From Ignavibacteria bacterium UBA2360 (GTDB lineage: Bacteria; Bacteroidota; Ignavibacteria; Tepidaquicellales; OLB5): a stretch of 64,000 nucleotides of DNA. This document shows, piece after piece, positions 34,782 through 42,511 of the stretch (position 1 is the first letter of the stretch; the number at the start of each line of letters is the position of its first letter). Where the stretch lies: positions 369,400 to 433,399 of the forward strand of contig DDTQ01000008.1 in the NCBI GenBank assembly GCA_002344125.1. The letters run 5' to 3'. The translations under genes were made by a program, and so were the position numbers. The notes under the pieces were generated by a model, which did no database searches, was not told the origin of the DNA, and was given only the letters and a program-made list of their open reading frames with translations.

Positions 34782-37079
34782 ATGAAAAACCCCATAATTA
34801 CTAAAATACCCGTTTTTTTGCTGCTTTTGGCTATTTCTGCCTGTTCAACTTTCAATTATAAAACTTACAAAGAAGAACCCAATAAGGATATTGATGATCC
34901 TGATCCTAATTATGATATAACTCTAACCTCAGACTTCCAGGATTTTACAGGTTTTATGTTCATTGGAAACAGAATAGAGAACTTCAGTACTTACTTCAAT
35001 ACTTTCTTTAACGCTAACGAGAATTTTAATGAAGCTTACGATGATTATTCAACACGCGTGCTGGCTAATTACAATGAACGACAGGATTCAATTTTTGCCA
35101 GGCCAAGGCTTTCTCAGGAATCGATAGATAAATTCAATATCGCAATAGAAAAAGCTTCAAAAGTGATACAGTATCATAAAAGCAGCGAATATATGGATCG
35201 CTCGGTGCTGCTTATAGGCAAATCATATTTTTTTCTTGGAGATTACCTCAAAGCAGAGAGAAAGTTCAGTGAATTCATTTCAAAATTGAAATCAAGCCGC
35301 TATCTGGATGAAGCGCTGTTGTATCTTGCCAAAACCCAGATAAGACTCGAAAACGAAAAACCCGCGCTTGAAAGACTTAATGCTCTTATAAAGAGTTCCG
35401 AAGAAAAGAATGTTGTTTCAGAAAGCTACCAGTCACTGGCGGAGTACTACCTGAACAGGAAAGACTATGAAAACGCGATCAAGAATTTCAGGAGTGCAAT
35501 TGAATTCTCCAATGACAGCGAGTTCAAAGCGCAGATGCAGTTCCTCGTCGCATCAGTAATTTCGAGATCAAACTCAAAACTGGCCGCAAAGGAATATGAT
35601 AAGGTGCTTGATTACAATGCTTCATACGACCTGGAGTATCTGGCCCGGTTTAATACTGCGAAGAACATGGTAGCCAGCGGCAATTTCAGCGAAGCTGTAG
35701 ATATTATAGAGGACCTTGAGATCAAATACAAAGATATACCTGCAAATCTTGGACAGGTGAACTTCCTGAGGGGTGTCTATTATGACGAGAAGAAAGATAA
35801 TAAGTCTTCAATAAATCAGTTCTATTCTGTAATTCAGAATTTCCCGGCAACTATACCTTCTGCAGATGCCAGTTACAAACTGGGGAAATATTTCGAATCC
35901 AGAAATGAATATCTGAACGCGTACATGTACTTCAAATATTCTACAGAACAGAGCAACGCGGGAACATTTTATAAGGAATCTCTGGCTAAATCGAATATAT
36001 ACAAAAGATATTTCGAGCTCAGATCCACTATTACCGGTGAAACGATCAATACAGACTATAACGAAGAATTCAGAAAAAAAACCACAAAAGATTACGATAA
36101 GAACACTGACCCTAACAAGCTTCCAAACAAAGAAGGCGATAACGGTAAATCGGGGGGAAACTTCGGATTTGAATTGGCGGATAGTATATTAACCGGTGAG
36201 GATTCTACATTCACAATTGTTGATACATCCCGCGCTAAAGAGCGGCAAATTTCAGCTGCCAAATTTGAACTTGCGGAACTTTTCCTATATGATCTCAATA
36301 GGGCAGACTCTTGTGAGTTTTATCTTAAAGAGGCTTATAGTGAATCGCTGGATTATGATTTCAGCGCGAAAGTTCTGTTTGCGCTTTCAGCGCTTTACAG
36401 AAAGCAGGAAGATATTGCCAAGAGTGAGGAAGTACTTAACACTATAATCAAAGATTATCCGCTTTCATCTGTAGCGAATTCAAGCAGAAAACTCCTGAAC
36501 CTCTCAATTGTTGACCAGGCGGGTGAAGATATTGCCGATTCACTTTATAACGAAGCTGAAAGCAAATTTGTACGGCAGGATTACCGAGCGGCGCTTGATG
36601 ATTTCACTATCCTTATTTCATCCTACCCTTCATCAATACATATGGAAAAAGCCTATTTGGGAGCAGGTTGGATATACGAGAACATTGTGAATAATAACGA
36701 TAGCGCCTATTATTACTATTCAATGCTAGTGAAAGAAAAACCCAATTCCGAAGCTGCTTCTATTGTGATGCAAAAAGTGGGTGAGTATGAGGAATTTAAT
36801 AAAGTGAATAATACCGATACTTCAGGTGTTAATTCTCAAACCCCTGAAACCGGTGATCCCAACACTAAGCAGCCTGAAGAACTGAAAAAACAAACTGATC
36901 CGGAAGTAAATCCGGAAGGCACAGAAAACAATAACATTGACCCCATGCAGCTTCTGAAAGAGCTTGAAGAAAATAACAAAGATAGATCCGGGGAGGAAAG
37001 TAATATCCCCGAAAATACAGAAGAAAACCCCGCTCCTTTTGACCCGGGAAAACAGGAACCTGTTCAGCAGGAACCCTGA
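34782..37079 (+). CDS. TPR-repeat lipoprotein
   Basis: 765 residues. Lipoprotein signal ending at the lipobox ISAC (Cys21). A long run of tetratricopeptide-like helices follows (for example LLIGKSYFFLGDYLKAERKF, ESYQSLAEYYLNRKDYENAI, LFALSALYRKQEDIAKSEEV), interrupted at about 430-465 by a charged linker (PNKLPNKEGDNGKSGG). The last ~95 residues are a Pro/Glu/Asn-rich, probably disordered tail. Likely an envelope scaffold attached to the outer membrane, comparable in build to BamD/YbgF-type TPR proteins but much longer; no specific partner can be named. Its stop overlaps the start of a 26-codon ORF. Confidence 0.88.
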   Translation: MKNPIITKIPVFLLLLAISACSTFNYKTYKEEPNKDIDDPDPNYDITLTSDFQDFTGFMFIGNRIENFSTYFNTFFNANENFNEAYDDYSTRVLANYNERQDSIFARPRLSQESIDKFNIAIEKASKVIQYHKSSEYMDRSVLLIGKSYFFLGDYLKAERKFSEFISKLKSSRYLDEALLYLAKTQIRLENEKPALERLNALIKSSEEKNVVSESYQSLAEYYLNRKDYENAIKNFRSAIEFSNDSEFKAQMQFLVASVISRSNSKLAAKEYDKVLDYNASYDLEYLARFNTAKNMVASGNFSEAVDIIEDLEIKYKDIPANLGQVNFLRGVYYDEKKDNKSSINQFYSVIQNFPATIPSADASYKLGKYFESRNEYLNAYMYFKYSTEQSNAGTFYKESLAKSNIYKRYFELRSTITGETINTDYNEEFRKKTTKDYDKNTDPNKLPNKEGDNGKSGGNFGFELADSILTGEDSTFTIVDTSRAKERQISAAKFELAELFLYDLNRADSCEFYLKEAYSESLDYDFSAKVLFALSALYRKQEDIAKSEEVLNTIIKDYPLSSVANSSRKLLNLSIVDQAGEDIADSLYNEAESKFVRQDYRAALDDFTILISSYPSSIHMEKAYLGAGWIYENIVNNNDSAYYYYSMLVKEKPNSEAASIVMQKVGEYEEFNKVNNTDTSGVNSQTPETGDPNTKQPEELKKQTDPEVNPEGTENNNIDPMQLLKELEENNKDRSGEESNIPENTEENPAPFDPGKQEPVQQEP

Positions 37080-37159
37080 TGAACTATGATCGTATGCATC
37101 AAAAGGAGAAACTGTTTCAGGTAAGGTATCTTGTATCAGAAAAAAATTTCACACATTAA
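37079..37159 (+). CDS. Possible 26-residue linker ORF between lipoprotein and HIT genes
   Basis: ATG overlaps the lipoprotein stop by one base (TGATG) with AGGA about 7 nt before it. The ORF's TAA overlaps the HIT-gene ATG by one base (TAATG). The peptide begins MNYDRMHQKE and ends EKNFTH; it is basic and has no membrane segment. The double stop-start overlap would pass ribosomes from the lipoprotein gene to the HIT gene, which itself has no ribosome site. It may be only a coupling device, or chance. Confidence 0.3.
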   Translation: MNYDRMHQKEKLFQVRYLVSEKNFTH

Positions 37160-37497
37160 TGGATAACTGTTTATTCTGCAAAATAATCCGAAGGGAAATT
37201 CCTGCGGAGATTGTTTTTGAAAATGAAGAGATCCTCGCTTTCAGGGATATAAACCCGCAGGCACCGGAGCATATTCTGTTGATACCCAAAGAGCATATCA
37301 ACTCTCCAGCTGAAATAAATGAAGCAAACAGCCGGATAGCGGGTTCGCTGGTATCGGCAGCTGCTGAAATTGCAAAAGATAAACTACCTGATGGCTACAG
37401 GCTTGTTTTTAACTGCGGAGAAATTGCGGGTCAGACTGTATTTCATCTGCATCTGCATTTATTGGGCGGCAGATCGTTAAACTGGCCGCCGGGCTGA
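37159..37497 (+). CDS. HIT-family nucleotide hydrolase (HinT-like)
   Basis: 112 residues, normal length for HinT-type purine nucleoside phosphoramidases. CLFCKIIRREIPAEIVFE opens the domain, with zinc-type Cys residues as in many bacterial members. FRDINPQAPEHILLIPKEHI and the histidine triad HLHLHLLGG complete it; the middle His of the triad is the nucleophile. The start is coupled to the preceding 26-codon ORF. Acts in the cytoplasm on nucleotide phosphoramidates or dinucleotides. Confidence 0.95.
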   Translation: MDNCLFCKIIRREIPAEIVFENEEILAFRDINPQAPEHILLIPKEHINSPAEINEANSRIAGSLVSAAAEIAKDKLPDGYRLVFNCGEIAGQTVFHLHLHLLGGRSLNWPPG

Positions 37498-37535
37498 ACT
37501 TTGCGATTACTTTGTAAATCTAAACAATATGTATA

Positions 37536-39428
37536 TTGAAAATATTTAAAAATTGTTTTTTTCTTTGGTTCCTTTTTCTAAGTTCTGCAAATTCCTTACT
37601 ATCTCAGCAATACAGCATTGAACAATATCTCAATATCAGAGGCGCGACTTCACCGAAGTATTCATTTGATGACAGCCGGATATATTTTACCATGAATATT
37701 ACAGGCACTAGCCAGCTTTGGTACGTTAATTCTCCGGGTATGTGGCCCATTCAGGTTACATTTTTCAAAGATAGAATAACAGGTTATCACCCAAATCCCA
37801 AACGTGATCTTATATTGGTGGAAAAGGATGAAGGCGGATCGGAGTACGACCAGTTTTTCTTAATGAAAGGCGATGGCACAGAAATTAAGATGATAACAGA
37901 CGGCGCCCCGAAGGTTCTTTATGGCTTTGGCAGATGGTCTGATGATGGCAGTTTTTTTACATACTATTCCAACAAACGATCGCCGTATTTTTATGATGTT
38001 TATACGTATAACATAGAATCGGGAAGCAGCAAAATAGTCTTTTCAAGCGATCATTCCAACTATCCATCTGCTCTTTCAGCCGATGGCTCTAAACTTGTTC
38101 TTACCCGTTCATATTCAACCTATGATAACGATCTGTACCTGGTTGATCTGCATAGCGGAAAAGAAAAGCTGATAACTACTCACGATAATTTTAATGACCC
38201 CGCTCAGTTCTATGCAGCGTCTTTTGACGCTGCCGGCAGTAAATTATACCTGGTTTCAAATGACAAAAGTGATTTCTTCAGGATCGGTATCTATGATATG
38301 AAAACTGAAAAGATCTCATATCCTGAATATAGTTTCCTCAGGGAGTTCAGGAACAATGATGTTTCAAGGCTGTACTTCCCCAAAAATAGAACCAAGATGC
38401 TGGTTATGATAAATGACAGAGGTTATGACAGGATCTTTTTGCATGACCTGCTGCTCAATAGTGAAATTACTATTCCGCAAAAGCTGAACAGCTCTAGTAT
38501 AACCGCAGTCAGTTTTTCAAACAATAATGATAAGATGTTAATTGGAATTAATTCGTCATCAAATCCTTCAGTGTTATACCAGTGGGATATGGTCCCGGGG
38601 GTTGTTGAGCAGATAACATATCCAACCCTTGCGGGTGTAGAACCTTCCAGTTTTGTTGAGCCGGAACTGATCTCTTACAGTTCGTTTGATGGCCTTGAGA
38701 TACCGGCATTCATTTATAGACCTGAAAATTCAGAAAGTAAAAATCTGCCATGCATTATTTCAATTCACGGGGGACCCGAAAGTCAATCAACCTATGGCTT
38801 TGCGCCAATTTACCAGTATTTCGTAAACGCCGGATATGTAATTGTAGAACCAAATGTGCGAGGCAGTACAGGATATGGTAAGAAATTCGCAGCCATGGAT
38901 AATGTGAAGAACAGAGAAAACTCTGTGAAAGATATTGCCTCGCTTGTAGAATATCTTAAATCACGGGTTGATATCGATCCCGGAAGAATTGCAGTTTACG
39001 GAGGAAGTTATGGCGGATATATGGTGCTTGCTTGTTTAACGCTTTATCCGGAACTTTTCGCGGCGGGAATAGACGTTGTTGGTATTTCAAATTTCGTGAC
39101 TTTCCTTCAAAACACCGGTGATTACAGACGTAACAATCGTGAAAGCGAATACGGAAGCCTGGAAAAAGACCGGGATTTTCTTGAAAGTATATCGCCGCTC
39201 GGCAGGGTAAAGAATATCAGAGCACCGCTCATGATAATTCACGGAAGGAACGATCCCAGGGTCCCTGTTGGTGAAGCAGAACAAATGCACAAAGCTATTA
39301 TTGATAACGGGGGAGTTTCAGAATTGCTCATTTACGAAGATGAGGGGCACGGTGTGGCTAAGCAGAAAAACAGGCTGGATCTTTATCCAAAGATAGTGAA
39401 GTTTCTGAATGAAAATTTAAAAAAATAA
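37536..39428 (+). CDS. Exported S9-family prolyl oligopeptidase-like peptidase
   Basis: 630 residues from TTG at 37536, which opens a signal peptide (KIFKNCFFLWFLFLSSANS). N-terminal beta-propeller of TolB/DPP-IV type (about 30-370; repeats such as YSFDDSRIYF, DDGSFFTYYSNK, SADGSKLVLTRS). The alpha/beta-hydrolase domain has oxyanion region HGGPESQ, nucleophile Ser491 in GGSYGGYM, Asp573 in GRNDPRVP and His605 in DEGHG, a complete triad. Expected to trim peptides in the periplasm. No T9SS domain. Confidence 0.93.
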   Translation: MKIFKNCFFLWFLFLSSANSLLSQQYSIEQYLNIRGATSPKYSFDDSRIYFTMNITGTSQLWYVNSPGMWPIQVTFFKDRITGYHPNPKRDLILVEKDEGGSEYDQFFLMKGDGTEIKMITDGAPKVLYGFGRWSDDGSFFTYYSNKRSPYFYDVYTYNIESGSSKIVFSSDHSNYPSALSADGSKLVLTRSYSTYDNDLYLVDLHSGKEKLITTHDNFNDPAQFYAASFDAAGSKLYLVSNDKSDFFRIGIYDMKTEKISYPEYSFLREFRNNDVSRLYFPKNRTKMLVMINDRGYDRIFLHDLLLNSEITIPQKLNSSSITAVSFSNNNDKMLIGINSSSNPSVLYQWDMVPGVVEQITYPTLAGVEPSSFVEPELISYSSFDGLEIPAFIYRPENSESKNLPCIISIHGGPESQSTYGFAPIYQYFVNAGYVIVEPNVRGSTGYGKKFAAMDNVKNRENSVKDIASLVEYLKSRVDIDPGRIAVYGGSYGGYMVLACLTLYPELFAAGIDVVGISNFVTFLQNTGDYRRNNRESEYGSLEKDRDFLESISPLGRVKNIRAPLMIIHGRNDPRVPVGEAEQMHKAIIDNGGVSELLIYEDEGHGVAKQKNRLDLYPKIVKFLNENLKK

Positions 39429-39441
39429 ATAAATATTTATA

Positions 39442-39449
39442 TATATTTG
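39442..39449 (+). promoter_or_regulatory. TAnnTTTG element before the CcmE-like gene
   Basis: TATATTTG, first T 18 nt before the ATG at 39460; the G is part of GGGGG, which could also serve as a weak ribosome site. Confidence 0.3.
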
Positions 39450-39459
39450 GGGGTAAATT

Positions 39460-39807
39460 ATGAATAAAAATGTAAAGATCATCATTGGTGCAATTGCTGT
39501 GCTTTTTATAGCATATGTTATATATAATGTATATAATACCGCGAAAGACGGAACTGAATCATTTGGTAACTTTGATACTAATAGTACTGCTAACAAGCAT
39601 ATTAAAGTTGAACTGCTTAAAGAAAAAGGAATTACACCTTCAGCAGGCGGCGGAGCTTCGTTTTTTGTGAAGGATAGGGCTGGTATAATAAAAAAAGTTA
39701 CGATCGAAAAGGAATTGCCGCCCGGATTTGAAAATGCAGTAAACATCACTCTGATGGGGCACCTTCATGGCGATTATTTCCACGCGACAGAAATTACACT
39801 GGAATAG
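39460..39807 (+). CDS. CcmE-like OB-fold membrane protein lacking the haem-binding tail
   Basis: 115 residues. One N-terminal membrane helix (about 7-26), then a strand-rich domain resembling the OB fold of the cytochrome c maturation haem chaperone CcmE: FFVKDRAGIIKKVTIEKELPP and NITLMGHLHGDYFHATEI match the VxYxGxLPDxF and GxFxAxEI region of CcmE in order and spacing. The protein stops at TLE, just before the HxxxY segment that carries haem in CcmE. It may be a divergent CcmE, or an OB-fold protein with another role. No other ccm gene is in the window, though a dihaem cytochrome c is encoded 6 kb away. Confidence 0.55.
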   Translation: MNKNVKIIIGAIAVLFIAYVIYNVYNTAKDGTESFGNFDTNSTANKHIKVELLKEKGITPSAGGGASFFVKDRAGIIKKVTIEKELPPGFENAVNITLMGHLHGDYFHATEITLE

Positions 39808-39830
39808 AAAAATCCGGATCTTAACAAACG

Positions 39831-39855
39831 AAAAAGGGAGCAGTGCTCCCTTTTT
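39831..39855. terminator. Bidirectional terminator between convergent genes
   Basis: Stem AAAAAGGGAGC/GCTCCCTTTTT with 3-nt loop, A tract on the left and T tract on the right, so it can serve both the CcmE-like gene and the 818-residue cargo gene. A near copy is at 42465-42490. Confidence 0.88.
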
Positions 39856-39876
39856 CGTTGTAACTGAATATCTGTT

Positions 39877-42333
39877 CTACTTTGTTATCATCATTTTCTT
39901 AGTCTCTGTGAATCCGTTTGCCTGCAATTTGTAAAAATAAACCCCGCTTGAAAGGTTTGAACCATCAAACTGAACGGTATATGTACCGGGTTTCTGGTTT
40001 TGGCTAATGATAGATTTTAACTCTCTTCCTAATATATCATATACTGCAAGTTTCACAAATCCTTCCTTTAGAATATCGTATTTAATAAAAGTCATCGGAT
40101 TGAACGGATTTGGATAATTCTGATTTAAGGAAAAATTCACCGGAATTTCGCTGGAATAATTTATTATTCCTATAGGATTACCCAGTTCCCATACTCCTCT
40201 GCCATGTGTTGCTACTCTTATCATATTTGAAGATAAATGATAATCAAAATTCAGAGCAGCGGTATTTGGCAAACTATCAGCCAATTCAATCCATTCAGTT
40301 CCATAATCATTTGTATAGAAGACCCCAACATCAGTGGCTGCAAAATATATGCTTGAAGCATAACCAGGGTAGTATATTAAAAGATCATTTGTTTGTGTAT
40401 CAGGTAAATTACCGCTGATATTCTGCCACGATGAACCACCGTTCGTTGTTTTATATACTTTGCCGGCACCAAAGCCTGCGTAAGTTATCAGCACCGTATT
40501 GGAAGAATCAGGGTGTACGTGGATACTTGTAATTATCCTGTTTTGCAGACCGGTTGTTACGCTTATAAATGTATTGCCGCCATCCAATGATTTGTATATT
40601 GGTAATCCGGTTGAAACATACATGGTTGAAGGGTTACTCCGGCTAATTGCCATTTCTCTTATCGAACCGCTTGTACCGGTAGAAATTGGCGACCAGTTTT
40701 CACCCCAATTAGTGGATTTAAAAACTTTTTCGCGGGCTGTATAAAATACCCCCGGTGTACTGGGATGTGAGACAATGGGCGCTATCCATGCCGCAAAGCC
40801 TGTTAGTCCGTCCATGGCTGCGATCCATGAAGTGCCGCCATCTGTGGACCGAAAGATCTGGTTATATTGCTTTTCCGCTAAGATAATAGAAGAATTTTGT
40901 GAATGAAAACAGACTTCACCACCATCACCTCCCAATATTGAGTGCCAGTTAAAACTACCTGTAGTTCTTTGTGTTCCGTTATCCTGTGTTCCGCCAATTA
41001 TGTGACTTAAATTAGAGGGATCTGCTGATATTCTGTAAAACTGGGTGATTGAAAGGTTTGAATTTAAATTGATCCAATTGGTACCTTTGTTGGTTGATTT
41101 CCAGATTCCGCCGTCGTTCACTGCAACTAGTTCATTTTGATTTTGTGGATGGAAATCCATATTATGCTGGTCAGGATGAACGTTCCCGCCTAAGTAGCTG
41201 TTGGTGATATTCTGAAAACTTGATCCCCCATTTGTTGTTCGCCACACGTCGATTACTCCAACATATGCGAAATCAGGATCAAAGGGGTTTACATGCATAT
41301 AGAAATTATACCATGCCTGGTCGGGGTAGAAGTCATGTCCTGTTGAAACCTGGGCATAATTATATCCTGCATTTGTTGATTTGTAAACTTTTATCTGGCT
41401 TCCTGTATATACAGATATATATAAGACCGAAGGTGTACTCTTGCAGATGGCAATATGATTTCTTATGCCCATTGTTGGGCCGGCTGCGGGTGAAAAAGTT
41501 ACACCCCCATCTGTCGATCTTCTGTAGCCGGATACACTTCCGACAAGGTACCCTGTATGCCCGGTCGGTTCAAAAACTATATCATCAACTCTGCCTGTAA
41601 CGTGAAGTGACCATGAAGTACCGCCGTTGGTTGACCAGTATAATCCTTCTGTGCCTAAAGCTGCAAAAACCATGTTTGGATTGCCGGGCTTTACAAGGAT
41701 TCTGGATGTATGCATAAATGCCGGCAAACCCTGAGTAGAATTGACCCAGGTATTACCGTAGTCGGTGGATATCAGAATGCCCTTCCCATAGTAGGAAACA
41801 CCTGAATATGTAGCTTCGCCGGTACCGTAAAATATTCTTCCCGGAGTTTCAGGATCAATAAAAATCGATCCTGTTGATAAAGTTATTTCTCTGTCAGTTA
41901 TAGGATAAAAACTTGCGCCGCCATCTGTTGTACGCCATATACCACCGAATGCTCCACCAACATATATAATATCCGGGTTTACCGGATCGTATTTCACGGA
42001 TGTGATCCTGCCGGAAACATTATTATAACCAAAAAATGCTGCGGGAGTTGGACCAATATTATTCCAGGTTGTGGATGGATCACTACGGAATCCGTTTAGT
42101 TCCCGCAAAGCATTTTTCTGCTCCGATGCCTTACCATATGCATCTTCCGGGAGATGATTATTAGGATACATTCTCTGTTCATAGAACCATCTTTCACGGT
42201 TGAATGACTTTTTTGATTTTGTGTAATCATCCGCCTTTTCATATGGATTGTTCTTTATGTCTAAATGCTGTGAAATGGCTGGAATGGGTTTCAAAAGAAG
42301 GACTGTAAGAAGTATAAAAAGTATTCTTATCAT
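39877..42333 (-). CDS. T9SS-exported WD40/YVTN/BNR-like propeller protein, paralogue 1
   Basis: 818 residues. Signal peptide (MIRILFILLTVLLLKPIPAIS), a conserved N-terminal segment NPYEKADDYTKSKKSFNRE, then a large double-propeller region of Asp-box blades (TTDGGASF, STDYGNTW, STNGGTSW, STDGGVTF, STNKGTNW, STNWGENW, TTNGGSSW) similar to VPS10/xyloglucanase-like BNR proteins. Ends in a sorting domain (NYPNPFNPMTFIKYD, GVYFYKL, KMMITK). Same length as its tandem paralogue at 42512. Surface or secreted; no catalytic residues can be assigned. Confidence 0.9.
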   Translation of the reverse strand: MIRILFILLTVLLLKPIPAISQHLDIKNNPYEKADDYTKSKKSFNRERWFYEQRMYPNNHLPEDAYGKASEQKNALRELNGFRSDPSTTWNNIGPTPAAFFGYNNVSGRITSVKYDPVNPDIIYVGGAFGGIWRTTDGGASFYPITDREITLSTGSIFIDPETPGRIFYGTGEATYSGVSYYGKGILISTDYGNTWVNSTQGLPAFMHTSRILVKPGNPNMVFAALGTEGLYWSTNGGTSWSLHVTGRVDDIVFEPTGHTGYLVGSVSGYRRSTDGGVTFSPAAGPTMGIRNHIAICKSTPSVLYISVYTGSQIKVYKSTNAGYNYAQVSTGHDFYPDQAWYNFYMHVNPFDPDFAYVGVIDVWRTTNGGSSFQNITNSYLGGNVHPDQHNMDFHPQNQNELVAVNDGGIWKSTNKGTNWINLNSNLSITQFYRISADPSNLSHIIGGTQDNGTQRTTGSFNWHSILGGDGGEVCFHSQNSSIILAEKQYNQIFRSTDGGTSWIAAMDGLTGFAAWIAPIVSHPSTPGVFYTAREKVFKSTNWGENWSPISTGTSGSIREMAISRSNPSTMYVSTGLPIYKSLDGGNTFISVTTGLQNRIITSIHVHPDSSNTVLITYAGFGAGKVYKTTNGGSSWQNISGNLPDTQTNDLLIYYPGYASSIYFAATDVGVFYTNDYGTEWIELADSLPNTAALNFDYHLSSNMIRVATHGRGVWELGNPIGIINYSSEIPVNFSLNQNYPNPFNPMTFIKYDILKEGFVKLAVYDILGRELKSIISQNQKPGTYTVQFDGSNLSSGVYFYKLQANGFTETKKMMITK

Positions 42334-42464
42334 AATTTTTTCAATTGAATTTACTTATTATATTTTAATATAAGCACAATTATCAAAATAATATATATAA
42401 GAATCAAAAATTATTAATTCCATGAATAGACTGCCATAAGAAACTATCTTTCCTCGGTATAATA

Positions 42465-42490
42465 AAAAAGGGAGCTTATGCTCCCTTTTT
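42465..42490 (-). terminator. Terminator of the 42512-44968 gene
   Basis: Stem AAAAAAGGGAG..CTCCCTTTTT with 4-nt loop TTAT. The hairpin and the 180 nt following it are nearly the same as at 39831 onward, so terminator and sorting-domain coding sequence are duplicated together. Confidence 0.85.
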
Positions 42491-42511
42491 CGTTATAACT
42501 GAATATCTGTT

